A stretch of 37,024 nucleotides of DNA, from NCBI GenBank assembly GCA_028343845.1, contig JAOLZO010000025.1, forward strand, positions 1-37,024, written 5' to 3'. This document shows, piece by piece, positions 23,546 through 31,851 of the stretch. This DNA comes from Verrucomicrobiota bacterium. GTDB lineage: Bacteria; Verrucomicrobiota; Verrucomicrobiia; Opitutales; Seribacteraceae. The first letter of the stretch is position 1. Every line of letters begins with the position of its first letter. Under the pieces are notes generated by a model that was given only the letters and a program-made list of their open reading frames with translations, searched no databases and was not told where the DNA came from. The position numbers and the translations under genes were made by a program.

Positions 23546-26140
23546 TTACCGTGGTATTGGTTTTCCGAAAATCTGCATCTCGTGAATGGACCAATACAAT
23601 CCACTCACTCTTCCGGTCTGGGTGATTTTCAGATACTTTGCTTCCGTTGTAGGGAAGGAGATGTCTGTAACGGGGTGCTTGCCCACGCCGATAGCCAAGG
23701 GCTCCGACCATTTTTTGCCATCGACGGATGATTCCACTTGGTAACCTCGGGGGTAATCGCGCGTGGAATTTTTCGAGTCAAGTTGGATGCGGTTGACCTT
23801 GGAAACCGTGGGTAATTCGACCTGTACCCACATGCCCGGAACTTGAGAAGCACCGGTATCGTAGCGGCTCTTTCCGTTTCCGTCCACGCATCCTCCTAGC
23901 TTTTCGCTTCCGTGACTCGCAGTGAGTTTCCATTTTTTACGGTTCGGCATAAGAGGAGGTTCGAGTTCTTCCAGCTCGGCTTCCGTCCAAGGCAGAAGGC
24001 GATCGCCCGATTCCTTGCGGATGCCGGCCACGAATTCCTTGGTAATGGGACCGCCTTTGTTCCCAAAGCTATTTCTGACATAGGTCGTGATTGCGGCGAT
24101 CCATTCGTCGTCGTTGGTCCCCAAGGGTAGCATTTGTCCCGGGTAGGTCTTGCCATCGAGCTCGCCCGTCTGGCCATGCAGTACGGTTCGCACTAAGCTA
24201 CCACCCGAGCCAAGCACACGGGGTGACTTCGGTAGGGGCGGCGCCAAGGTTACGCCAGGTTGACCAACCATGGGGGTACCCTTGCCATCGTTGCCATGAC
24301 AGGCAAAGCAAAGTTGCTTATAGATTACGGCACCGGTTTCCATCTGCTTGCCGAAATGGGCGTCCATCTTGCGCTGCTTCGCCAAGCGGGCCCGTTCCTG
24401 AGCGAGCTTAGCACGATTTCCGGCAATGCTCTTGAGAATAGGTTTGTCGATGTGTTTCTCGATGAGGTTGTCCTGAATGCCTGCAAGAACCTCGGAGCCC
24501 GTGGCACCGCTATAGGCGATCGAGTTGATGGTTTGAAGGGCGACATCGGTATGGGGGTCCTTCTCCAATACCTGGAATGCAGTCTCGAGAGCTTTGTTTC
24601 CATCCGAGAGAAAGGGCTCGCTCACGCGCACCGCCGTCATCCGCACGCGATGATCGTTGTCCGACAATTTCTCGACGATCAATTTGGGGTCTACTGCATC
24701 CATTCCCTCCAGTGTCCAAAGGGCATGGACTCGTCCGAGGGCGGATTTTCCGGAACGGGCAAGTTTTTCAAGCTCGGGAACAACGGACTTTCCGTCCTTG
24801 CGCAGGATGATCAGTTTTTGGGCAGTATCGCGCCACCAACCGTTCGGATGGGACAGGTGGCTGACGAGTTCCTTGGCCGATTGCCCGAGCATGCTTGGTT
24901 GCGGTCCGAGCTTGTGGTCCTTGTGCACGAGTCGGTAGATTCTTCCCTTGCCGACGTTCTTGTCGATTTCCCACTTGTCGATTATGCCTCGGAGGTAACT
25001 CCCACTGCGGGTCCAATTGCCCTGTTGGATGATGCCGCGATGCATATCGATGAAGAACATCGTTCCATCGGGTGCAGTCTCTGCTCCGAGAGGGCGGAAG
25101 TTAATGTCCTTCGAGCGCATGAATTCACTCCCTGGCGTAGCGTTTCTCAGGACGCTCAATCCATCCTTGCGATCGACTTTGGCCCGACGGATGAGCCGAC
25201 CGACCGGTTCGGGGATGAAGAGGTTCCCGTAAAGTTCCTCGGGCAAGCGGTCCCCTCGGTAAATTCCTTGTCCGGCGCAACCGGTGAAGACGTTGAGTCC
25301 ACCGTTTGAACCGACCCGGCGTCGACCACCCTGGACGTCTGGCACGGCTGCTATGGGGAAAACGGAACGGAAATTTGCTTCGGTTTGACCGGATACGTCA
25401 AACATTCCATAAGCCGGGGGTTGTTGAAAGAAGAAGGCAGGGTTTTCTCCTCCACCGGATGAATAATATAGGCGCCCGTCATCATCTTGGGTCAGTCCCC
25501 ACTGACCACCGCCTCGGGGAAGTTTTTGCGTCTCGAACTTCCCGTTTACGTATCGGTAGCGAACGTTTTGATAGGTCAGGTAGATCCAATTGTCGAGGGC
25601 CCAGATCAAGCCGCTTGGCTGGTGTTCCATATTGCCCCCGCGCTTTCCTCCCTCGAAAACCTTGATTTTCTCATCCGCGACGCCGTCCCCGTTCGAATCT
25701 CGATAGTTCCATAGGTCCAGGGTGTTGGTTACGCCTACCATGACCCGGTCGTCCAAAGGCAGGACCATCCGCGGCAGAAGCAAATTATCGATGAATATGG
25801 TGCTCTTGTCATAGATGCCGTCACCGTTCGTATCCTCATGGCGGGAAATCCTGCTTTTGGGAGTTTGTTCGTCGGTGGCGTCCGCTGTTTGCATGTAGGT
25901 TCTCATCTCCACGACGTAGAGTACGCCGTCACCGTCCCAAGCCATGGCGACGGGTTCTTCGATTTGCGGTTCGCTCAGTACGAGCTCGAGAGAGTACCCG
26001 TCAGGTAGCTCTATCGATTTTCTGGCATCTTCAATCGAAAGAAAGCCTTTTTGATAGATTTTATCTCCCGGTTCCGCCAAGCAGAGCCCGAAGTAACCGA
26101 GGAAGAGGAATAAAACAGAAAGAAATGTGCGCGTTCTCAT
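23546..26140 (-). CDS. Secreted PVC-type propeller/HEAT/cytochrome c protein with a discoidin-like tail
   Basis: An 864-residue exported relative of the cytochrome at 1522-4344. The signal peptide (LSVLFLFLGYFGLCLAEP) is followed by a beta-propeller dehydrogenase-like region (about 40-400; YSLELVLSEPQIEEPVAMAWDG is split across its first strands, then MVLPLDDRVMVG, FTGCAGQGIYRGD and FFIDMHRG). A HEAT-like region follows at about 415-570. The cytochrome domain carries the haem motif CFACH at 611-615, then GKGTPMVGQPGVTLAPPL and a YPGQMLPLG segment with the likely distal Met. Residues about 737-864 form an F5/8 type C (discoidin) domain with the WVQVELP and YPRGYQVESSVDGKKW patterns, probably for carbohydrate binding. 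Electron transfer during periplasmic sugar oxidation is the family inference. The gene is divergent from fur, 150 bases away. Confidence 0.87.
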   Translation of the reverse strand: MRTRTFLSVLFLFLGYFGLCLAEPGDKIYQKGFLSIEDARKSIELPDGYSLELVLSEPQIEEPVAMAWDGDGVLYVVEMRTYMQTADATDEQTPKSRISRHEDTNGDGIYDKSTIFIDNLLLPRMVLPLDDRVMVGVTNTLDLWNYRDSNGDGVADEKIKVFEGGKRGGNMEHQPSGLIWALDNWIYLTYQNVRYRYVNGKFETQKLPRGGGQWGLTQDDDGRLYYSSGGGENPAFFFQQPPAYGMFDVSGQTEANFRSVFPIAAVPDVQGGRRRVGSNGGLNVFTGCAGQGIYRGDRLPEELYGNLFIPEPVGRLIRRAKVDRKDGLSVLRNATPGSEFMRSKDINFRPLGAETAPDGTMFFIDMHRGIIQQGNWTRSGSYLRGIIDKWEIDKNVGKGRIYRLVHKDHKLGPQPSMLGQSAKELVSHLSHPNGWWRDTAQKLIILRKDGKSVVPELEKLARSGKSALGRVHALWTLEGMDAVDPKLIVEKLSDNDHRVRMTAVRVSEPFLSDGNKALETAFQVLEKDPHTDVALQTINSIAYSGATGSEVLAGIQDNLIEKHIDKPILKSIAGNRAKLAQERARLAKQRKMDAHFGKQMETGAVIYKQLCFACHGNDGKGTPMVGQPGVTLAPPLPKSPRVLGSGGSLVRTVLHGQTGELDGKTYPGQMLPLGTNDDEWIAAITTYVRNSFGNKGGPITKEFVAGIRKESGDRLLPWTEAELEELEPPLMPNRKKWKLTASHGSEKLGGCVDGNGKSRYDTGASQVPGMWVQVELPTVSKVNRIQLDSKNSTRDYPRGYQVESSVDGKKWSEPLAIGVGKHPVTDISFPTTEAKYLKITQTGRVSGLYWSIHEMQIFGKPIPR

Positions 26141-26174
26141 GGAGACAAGTTAAGGAGAAGTGGATCTTTGACAA

Positions 26175-26206
26175 AAGCAAATTCCTGTTTGAAGCAAATT
26201 TTCCTG
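26175..26206. repeat. Short direct repeat upstream of the Fur-family gene
   Basis: AAGCAAATTCCTG at 26175-26187 is repeated as AAGCAAATTTTCCTG at 26192-26206, differing by two added T bases, 17 bases start to start. It lies in the 150-base divergent region between the cytochrome and the Fur-family gene. A protein could bind both copies on one helix face every 1.6 turns, but the pattern does not match the classical palindromic Fur box. Confidence 0.4.
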
Positions 26207-26243
26207 ATGACAACCTGCGGCAAGTCATGGGATTTGCCCTAGG

Positions 26244-26272
26244 TTGCTTTAGGTCTTGAATCAAATCAAAAT
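26244..26272 (+). promoter_or_regulatory. Possible sigma-70 promoter for the Fur-family gene
   Basis: TTGCTT at 26244-26249 and CAAAAT at 26267-26272 are separated by 17 bases and lie 18 bases before the start codon. Each box matches four of six consensus positions, so this is a modest candidate; the resulting leader would be very short. Confidence 0.3.
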
Positions 26273-26290
26273 GCTTTCATTACTTGTTGA

Positions 26291-26707
26291 ATGAGCAATC
26301 TGGTAGAAGAATCTCTTGAGAAGTTACGGGCGCTGGGGTTGCGGGTTACGGATCAACGTCGGGCGATTCTTTCGGCTTTGGTCCGTTCGGAAGCTCCCAA
26401 GTCAGCCGAGGAAACCCATGCCGCTCTTCCTGTGGATACTTGTGATCCGGTCACTGCATACCGTTGCCTCGAGCAGTTTGAAAAGGCAGGCGTCGTGGAG
26501 CGGGGAGTGCGCGAAAACGGAACCAAGGTTTATTGCCTAAGCCATGGCCATGAGCACCATCACCACCTGACTTGCAGAAAGTGCGGAATTGCGGAAAAAA
26601 TCGACCTTTGCATGGGCCCTGAATTGGAAAAAGCGGCCGAGGGTTTCGGGTACACCGAGGTTTCCCACGTGATGGAAGTCTTCGGCCTTTGTCCGTCTTG
26701 CGCCTGA
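26291..26707 (+). CDS. Fur-family metal-dependent regulator (Fur/Zur/PerR type)
   Basis: A 138-residue transcription regulator of the ferric uptake regulator family. The N-terminal winged helix (about 1-82) includes LRVTDQRRAILSALVRSEAP, AYRCLEQFEKAGVVERG and NGTKVYCLS. The dimerisation and metal part has a His-rich stretch HGHEHHHHLTCRKCG, with Cys95 and Cys98 pairing with CPSC at Cys134 and Cys137 as the structural zinc site. The extra histidines are at 85-92. The length is typical. It is divergent from the PVC cytochrome and 45 bases before a sugar dehydrogenase gene. I cannot decide between iron, zinc or peroxide sensing: the family motif HHH-L-C is present in all three. No Fur box is obvious. 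Confidence 0.85.
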   Translation: MSNLVEESLEKLRALGLRVTDQRRAILSALVRSEAPKSAEETHAALPVDTCDPVTAYRCLEQFEKAGVVERGVRENGTKVYCLSHGHEHHHHLTCRKCGIAEKIDLCMGPELEKAAEGFGYTEVSHVMEVFGLCPSCA

Positions 26708-26752
26708 GGTTTCTTGGTTGATTCCTTATTGTGAAATGAGATTATTCTAGAA

Positions 26753-27913
26753 ATGAAAAAAGTAAGGATCGGTATCGTAGGCATGGGAAACATGGGGCGT
26801 TTCCATGCTCAGGACTTGCTGGATGGCAAGGTGGATGGTGGCGAGCTTGTCGCGGTAGCCAGTACCTCGCCAGAGAAGTTGAAGGAGTATGGCGAGCAAG
26901 GATTGAAGGTTTTCGATGGCGGAGAGGAAATGATCCAATCCGGAGAGATCGATGCAATTGTCATCGCTACCCCTCATTATCAGCACGTTTCCTTGGGTAT
27001 GCAGGCTCTCGATGCCGGCTTGCACCTCATGGTGGAAAAGCCGATAGCGGCTCACAAGGCTGATGCCGAGCGCTTGATAGCCAAGGCCAAGGAAAAGGAA
27101 GACTTGGTTTTTGCCGGGATGTTTCAACTTCGGGTGGAACCACGCTACCGCAAGATCAAGGAATTGGTCGAGGCAGGCGAGCTTGGGCAACTCATGCGCG
27201 TAGTTTGGATTATGACCGATTGGTTCCGTTCCGATGCCTATTACCAGAGTGGAGGGTGGCGGGCGACTTGGAAGGGAGAAGGCGGAGGTGTGCTGCTCAA
27301 CCAGTGCCTTCACCAATTGGATGCAATGCAGTGGATGGTTGGCATGCCTAGCAAGGTGAATAGCCAGGTGGGAATCGGTAAGTGGCATGACATCGAGGTG
27401 GAGGATGACGTTTCCTGCTATATGGAATTTCCCCATGGGGCTTCGGGTCTGTTTCTTACTTCCACTGGGGAGACTCCAGGCAGTAACCGCTTGGAGATTT
27501 CGGGAACCAAGGGTCGGTTGCTTTTGGAGAACGACCGTCTTGTCTTCACCCGAAACGCCGTTCCTTCGGACGAGTGGTGCAAGACTTCCAAGATCGGGTT
27601 CAAGCAACCCGAGACAACGGTCGAGGAGCTCGATATCCCCGGCGCTGAAGCGCCTCATTCCATCTTGATGACGAATTTTACGAATGCGATCCTCAAGGGC
27701 GAGGACCTGATTGCCCCGGGGGAAGAGGGGCTTGGTTCGGTCGAATTGGCCAACGCGATGCTTTTCTCAGGACTTTTGGAAGGTCCGCTGGAGTTGCCGA
27801 TGGATGGGGTGGCGTGGGAAGATAAACTGAACGAATTGATAGCCGGTTCCACTCATGAGAAAAAGGTTGTCGAATTGTCCGGAGATGATTTTTCTGCTTC
27901 CTTTCGCCGTTAA
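26753..27913 (+). CDS. Gfo/Idh/MocA-family oxidoreductase (cytoplasmic)
   Basis: A 386-residue NAD(P)-dependent dehydrogenase of the Gfo/Idh/MocA family, acting on sugars, inositols or their derivatives. It opens with the Rossmann pattern RIGIVGMGNMGRFHA (residues 5-19). The catalytic-lysine motif EKPIA is at 95-99, and LLNQCLHQLD with His187 sits in the active-site segment. The C-terminal alpha/beta domain continues to FSASFRR. There is no signal peptide, in contrast to the paralogue at 29774. It starts a four-gene plus-strand run (isomerase, ThuA-like, second oxidoreductase) with gaps of 31, 81 and 38 bases, so co-transcription is likely. The substrate is not predictable. Confidence 0.87.
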   Translation: MKKVRIGIVGMGNMGRFHAQDLLDGKVDGGELVAVASTSPEKLKEYGEQGLKVFDGGEEMIQSGEIDAIVIATPHYQHVSLGMQALDAGLHLMVEKPIAAHKADAERLIAKAKEKEDLVFAGMFQLRVEPRYRKIKELVEAGELGQLMRVVWIMTDWFRSDAYYQSGGWRATWKGEGGGVLLNQCLHQLDAMQWMVGMPSKVNSQVGIGKWHDIEVEDDVSCYMEFPHGASGLFLTSTGETPGSNRLEISGTKGRLLLENDRLVFTRNAVPSDEWCKTSKIGFKQPETTVEELDIPGAEAPHSILMTNFTNAILKGEDLIAPGEEGLGSVELANAMLFSGLLEGPLELPMDGVAWEDKLNELIAGSTHEKKVVELSGDDFSASFRR

Positions 27914-27944
27914 CCCGAAATACTTACTTTAACCCTTTTTAGCC

Positions 27945-28799
27945 ATGCCCTTTCGATTCACTGGATTCGCCGATGAGGCGGAAAAAACCCTTGCCGGTCA
28001 AATTTCAACGCTCAGGGAGGTTGGTTGGTCCGCGATCGAGCTTCGATTGATTGATGGGAAGAACGTTTGCGATCAGTCTTCCGAGGAGTGGGATCAAACG
28101 CTAGCAAGCCTCCAGGGCGAAGGGATTGAAATCGTGGGGTTCGGTGGACAGATTGGGAACTGGGCACGCCCGGTGACGACCGATTTCCAGGTGGATCTGG
28201 ATGAAATTCGTAGGGTTGCGCCCAGAATGCGTCAGGCAAACTGCAAGTTTCTAAGAATCATGTCCTATCCGAACGATACCGAGTCTCCGCTTGCCAAGGA
28301 AGCTTGGAAAAACGAGGTGGTCAGAAGATTGAAGGAGTTGTGTTTGATTGCCGAGGGGGAGGGTATCGTGCTGGCCCATGAGAATTGCAATGGTTATGGA
28401 GACAACCCCGAGGGTTACCTGGAATTGGTGGAGAGCGTCGGAAGCCCTGCCTTGCAGTTGATTCTGGATACTGGTAACAACAGCCTGCACGACAATGACG
28501 TGGAGGTCACCTGGAACTACTATGAGGCCTGTCGCGATCAAATTACGCACGTTCACGTAAAGTGCGCCAAACCCGGGCCTGATGGTGGAGATTACGTAAC
28601 CTGCCATGCCGATGAAGATCCCGTGCAGGAGAGAATTTTTAGGGATTTGGAAGCAACTGGCTATGATGGCTGGCTTTCAATCGAACCTCATATCAAAGCT
28701 GCCATCCATGCGGGCAAGGACGTTGATGATTCAGGGGAGGGCCGGGCTGTCTGGGTTGAATTTGCAAAGAGATTGGAATCGCTGGTGTCGAAAATTTAA
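27945..28799 (+). CDS. Sugar phosphate isomerase/epimerase-like TIM barrel
   Basis: A 284-residue protein of the xylose-isomerase-like/AP-endonuclease-2 TIM-barrel superfamily, which includes sugar epimerases, inosose dehydratase and hydroxypyruvate isomerase. Metal ligands appear in the expected order: Glu of LAHENCNG, Asp of LILDTGNN, His of ITHVHVKC, and Glu of WLSIEPH. The N-terminus FRFTGFADEAEKTLAGQI and the first-strand IELRLIDGKNV are typical. No export signal is present. It lies 31 bases after the dehydrogenase gene. Together they suggest a pathway in which a sugar or polyol is oxidised and then isomerised or dehydrated; the exact step is inference. Confidence 0.85.
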   Translation: MPFRFTGFADEAEKTLAGQISTLREVGWSAIELRLIDGKNVCDQSSEEWDQTLASLQGEGIEIVGFGGQIGNWARPVTTDFQVDLDEIRRVAPRMRQANCKFLRIMSYPNDTESPLAKEAWKNEVVRRLKELCLIAEGEGIVLAHENCNGYGDNPEGYLELVESVGSPALQLILDTGNNSLHDNDVEVTWNYYEACRDQITHVHVKCAKPGPDGGDYVTCHADEDPVQERIFRDLEATGYDGWLSIEPHIKAAIHAGKDVDDSGEGRAVWVEFAKRLESLVSKI

Positions 28800-28880
28800 A
28801 TCTCCTAACTATTGGCATTACTTTCTTGCTTTGCGGTTGGCAAACCTTTCACTTTGTAGTTTCCCCAAATTTAATTCGCT

Positions 28881-29735
28881 ATGAAAATCCTTACCCTTGC
28901 ATGCTTTGCCTTTCACCTTCTATTTGCGTCTTTTGCGTTTGCGGATGACGAGGAGAAAAAGATTACAGAGGCAATGCCTTCCAAGCCAACCGCCAAGCCC
29001 AAGAAAAGCCACAAGGTATTGGTCTATTCCAAACCCAGCGGCTTTCGTCATGGTTCCATACCGACGGGCATTAAGGCGCTTCGGGTCATGGCTGAGAAAA
29101 CCAAGGCTTTCGAGGCGACCTTTACGCTTGAAACTACCGAGTTCACGAAGGAAGGTCTCGCGAAATACGACATGATCATCTTTAACAACTGCACGCATGT
29201 GCAGAAGGCTTTCAAGGAACAGTCCCAACGCGATGCGATTCTCGGATTTATCAAGTCGGGCAAGGCCTTTGCCGGTTTCCATTCGGCTTCGGACGGAGGT
29301 ATGCCTCAGTGGCAGGAGTACACCGATATGATTGGCGGCTGTTTTGCCGGACACCCTTGGGGAGCCGGAGGCAAGTGGCCTTTCTTTTTGGAAGATGCCA
29401 AGCATCCGGTCAACCAAGCCTTCAAGGGCAAGGAGTTTACGTTTTCCGATGAGATTTACCAGTACAAGAGTTACGACCGTTCCAATCTCCGGATCTTGGT
29501 TGGATTGGACGCCGTCAAGAGTGGGAAGAAGGGAAACTCCAAAACAAATGACTATCCTGTTTCCTGGGTTCGCTCCTACGGCAAGGGTAAGATTTTCTAT
29601 TCCAATTTCGGTCACAACAAGGCGACCTGGTGGACCCCCTACATGTTACAGCATTTTCTAGACGGTATCCAATGGGCCCTCGGTGACGTTGACGGTCCGT
29701 CCGAATCAATTCCTCAGTCAAAAAATTCAAAATAA
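28881..29735 (+). CDS. Secreted ThuA-domain protein
   Basis: A 284-residue exported protein with a signal peptide (MKILTLACFAFHLLF, cleavage after FAFA) and a ThuA fold, a glutamine-amidotransferase-like domain common in PVC bacteria and linked to trehalose or 3-keto-sugar use. Family patterns are VLVYSKPSGFRHGS near residue 45, YDMIIFNNC, GKAFAGFHSASDGG, GGCFAGHPWGAGG, FSDEIYQYKSY, and YSNFGHNKATW near the end. The usual nucleophile Cys of amidotransferases is not evident. It sits between the isomerase-like gene and the Tat-exported oxidoreductase, consistent with action in the periplasm. The reaction is not established; ThuA-type proteins are proposed to act on oxidised sugars. Confidence 0.85.
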   Translation: MKILTLACFAFHLLFASFAFADDEEKKITEAMPSKPTAKPKKSHKVLVYSKPSGFRHGSIPTGIKALRVMAEKTKAFEATFTLETTEFTKEGLAKYDMIIFNNCTHVQKAFKEQSQRDAILGFIKSGKAFAGFHSASDGGMPQWQEYTDMIGGCFAGHPWGAGGKWPFFLEDAKHPVNQAFKGKEFTFSDEIYQYKSYDRSNLRILVGLDAVKSGKKGNSKTNDYPVSWVRSYGKGKIFYSNFGHNKATWWTPYMLQHFLDGIQWALGDVDGPSESIPQSKNSK

Positions 29736-29773
29736 CCTTCCTAACTTATATAACCAAACCCAATACATTCCTT

Positions 29774-31120
29774 ATGAAAGAACAAGAAATCGTTAGTCGC
29801 AGAAGTTTTATCGGTTCGACCGCTTTGGCTGGAGCCGCCGCCAGTTTTCCCTATGTGGCGAAGGGCGAAGCCCTCAAGAGCGATACCATTCGCGTTGCCG
29901 CTATCGGACTTGGCGGAAGAGGTTCCGGGGCAATTGATCAAATCCTAAGCGCCCCCAAAGACTTGGAGAAAAGCAAGGGAATCAAGTGCAACACCAAGCT
30001 CGTTGCCGTTGCCGATGCTTTTGCGGATGGACAAAAAGTCCAGCAACGACTCGCAGGTTTCAAGAAGAAGTTTGGCGAAGACCGCGTGGACGTGGAAGGC
30101 AAGATCTTCAACGGATTGGATGCTTACAAGCAGGCGATTGACAGCGGAGTCGACATGGTGGTCATCGCCACCCCTCCAGGTTTCAAGCCCCAGCAGTTCG
30201 AATATGCCATCAACCAGGGAAAGAAAGTTTTCATGGAGAAGCCAGTGGCAAGTGACGTTACTGGAGTGAACCGGGTTTTGGCCGCGGCCAAAAAGGCAAA
30301 GGAAAAGGGGCTCTCGGTCGGCATTGGGCTACAGCGTCGTCACGAGGAGCGTTACATTGATTGCGTCAAACGTCTTCAGGACGGAGCGATAGGCGATATC
30401 AACCTGTTGCGCGTTTATTGGAACGGAGGAGGAATTTGGCATCGCCCGAAGCAGGATGGAATGACCGAGATGGAGTATCAGGTAAACAACTGGTATCACT
30501 TCACCTGGGCATCCGGAGACCAAATTTGCGAGCAGCATATTCACAACCTCGACGTCGGTTGCTGGATCAAGGGAGGTTTCCCGGTCAAGGCAAACGGAAT
30601 GGGGGGTAGCGAAATGCGCATGGGCGGTGATCGTTCCTTGTCACAGATTTTCGACCATACCTTCGTCGAGTACACTTTTGAGGACGGCAGCAAGATGTAC
30701 AGTCAGGGTCGACATCTCAAGGGAGGATGGAGTCATGTTGCCGAGTATGCCCACGGCTCCAAAGGCACCTCTAAGATTGCTTCTCACATCGAACCCTTTG
30801 AAGGCCATGGCGACCCCATGAGAATCCGAGGAGCCGGAGGAGGTCACTATCAGGAGCAAAAGGACTTGATCGAGAACCTTCACAAGGGAGGCTATTACAA
30901 CGAGGCCGAGTACGGAGCAATGAGTACCTTTACGGCGATTCTCGGACGCGAAGCCTGCTACTCGGGCAAGGAGATCGATGCAGCCAAGCTTCTCAAGGAC
31001 GGAAGGGAATATGCTCCCGGTATCGATAACTACACATACAAGACCAAGCCACCGGTCGTTCCTAATGCGGACGGTCTTTATCCGGTTCCCGCCCCGGGCA
31101 AGTACAATCCGTTTGCCTGA
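29774..31120 (+). CDS. Tat-exported Gfo/Idh/MocA-family oxidoreductase
   Basis: A 448-residue dehydrogenase with a twin-arginine signal near the N-terminus (SRRSFIGSTALAGAAAS), so it is folded with its cofactor before export, as for glucose-fructose oxidoreductase. After the signal the Rossmann motif IRVAAIGLGGRGSG appears, then VFMEKPVASD with the family Lys, SVGIGLQRRHEERY, and EQHIHNLDVGCW, where the catalytic His lies. The C-terminal half has the GGGHYQEQKDLIENLHKGGYYNEAE pattern (written here only in part as GGHYQEQKDLIENL). It ends a plus-strand run after the ThuA-like gene (38 bases), and a probable terminator follows. Periplasmic oxidation of a sugar with a tightly held NAD(P) is the inference. 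Confidence 0.87.
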   Translation: MKEQEIVSRRSFIGSTALAGAAASFPYVAKGEALKSDTIRVAAIGLGGRGSGAIDQILSAPKDLEKSKGIKCNTKLVAVADAFADGQKVQQRLAGFKKKFGEDRVDVEGKIFNGLDAYKQAIDSGVDMVVIATPPGFKPQQFEYAINQGKKVFMEKPVASDVTGVNRVLAAAKKAKEKGLSVGIGLQRRHEERYIDCVKRLQDGAIGDINLLRVYWNGGGIWHRPKQDGMTEMEYQVNNWYHFTWASGDQICEQHIHNLDVGCWIKGGFPVKANGMGGSEMRMGGDRSLSQIFDHTFVEYTFEDGSKMYSQGRHLKGGWSHVAEYAHGSKGTSKIASHIEPFEGHGDPMRIRGAGGGHYQEQKDLIENLHKGGYYNEAEYGAMSTFTAILGREACYSGKEIDAAKLLKDGREYAPGIDNYTYKTKPPVVPNADGLYPVPAPGKYNPFA

Positions 31121-31145
31121 TCTAGCTGACCGAAACTCAAAGAAA

Positions 31146-31187
31146 GCCTTTCTACACAAAGGCGCTTCGTTTTTGGTTTTTTTACCA
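31146..31187 (+). terminator. Probable intrinsic terminator after the oxidoreductase run
   Basis: GCCTTT at 31146-31151 pairs with AAAGGC at 31158-31163 around a six-base loop. Four bases later a T-rich tract of two T runs (five and seven) separated by GG follows to about 31187. It lies 26 bases after the oxidoreductase stop and 124 bases before dcd. The six-pair stem is short and not very GC-rich, so efficiency is uncertain. Confidence 0.5.
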
Positions 31188-31211
31188 GTCCTTCCTGATT
31201 CGGTAGATTCG

Positions 31212-31264
31212 CAAGGGCAGGACTTGTGCTTTCCTAGGCCCTTGACAGCTTTGCATCCAAGGGC
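31212..31264. repeat. Three CAAGGGC motifs upstream of dcd
   Basis: CAAGGGC occurs at 31212-31218 and 31258-31264 and in inverted form (GCCCTTG) at 31238-31244. The last two make a perfect 7-base inverted repeat around a 13-base loop and enclose a TTGACA that would suit a -35 box. No good -10 box is found at 16-18 bases. It may be an operator or an untranslated-leader hairpin of dcd. Confidence 0.4.
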
Positions 31265-31310
31265 GAAAGACCTGAGAACTTTGTGTGATTAACCCAAATA
31301 TAAATTCAAG

Positions 31311-31847
31311 ATGATCCTGTCCGACACATCTATATTATCAGCTATCGAAGAAGGCGATATCGTGATCGAGCCTTATGATCGCGCTTGTTTGGGGACGAAT
31401 AGTTATGACGTTCACCTGTCTCCATTTCTCGCTTGTTACGTGGACGAGGTGATTGACGCGAAAAAGCATAACCAAGTGGAGCGTTTTCAGATTTCGGATG
31501 ATGGGATCGTGCTCCATCCGGGCAGAACCTACTTGGGCTCAACCGTTGAATATACGGAAACCCGACGTTACGTTCCTTTTCTCGAGGGAAAATCGAGTGT
31601 CGGGAGACTGGGCATTGACATTCATGCAACTGCAGGAAAAGGAGACGTAGGATTTTGCAACCATTGGACTCTTGAGATTTCGGTTTCCCAACCGGTCCGT
31701 GTTTATGCCGGTATGCCGATTGGACAACTGATTTATTTCTTGGTGGAGGGTGACGTGGACGTCGACTACGCAAGCAAGGCTTCGGCAAAATATAACCAGC
31801 GTACCCCCGAGCCAGTCGAATCAATGATGTGGAAAAATAACTTTTAG
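31311..31847 (+). CDS. dcd: dCTP deaminase
   Basis: A 178-residue enzyme that deaminates dCTP to dUTP, supplying dUMP for thymidylate synthesis. The family signature EGKSSVGRLGIDIHATAG is followed at once by KGDVGFCNHWTLE, containing the catalytic Glu and the nucleotide-binding SS-GR segment. Further matches are MILSDTSI at the start and GQLIYF toward the end. Length and order agree with the trimeric bacterial enzyme. Upstream is a short inverted repeat and, before that, a probable terminator, so it likely has its own promoter. The next gene starts four bases after its stop. Confidence 0.93.
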   Translation: MILSDTSILSAIEEGDIVIEPYDRACLGTNSYDVHLSPFLACYVDEVIDAKKHNQVERFQISDDGIVLHPGRTYLGSTVEYTETRRYVPFLEGKSSVGRLGIDIHATAGKGDVGFCNHWTLEISVSQPVRVYAGMPIGQLIYFLVEGDVDVDYASKASAKYNQRTPEPVESMMWKNNF

Positions 31848-31851
31848 AGTA

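Noticed and set aside
24260..25309. Plus-strand open frame of 349 codons opposite the discoidin-tailed cytochrome
   Set aside because: Same reasoning: antisense of a strongly supported gene, with no plausible protein features.
26085..26290. Classical Fur box in the divergent region
   Set aside because: No GATAATGATAATCATTATC-like palindrome was found on either strand; only the direct repeat at 26175-26206 stands out.
26747..27658. Minus-strand open frame of 303 codons opposite the Gfo/Idh/MocA gene
   Set aside because: The plus strand carries the Rossmann and EKP motifs; the antisense product looks unstructured and has no family match I recognise.
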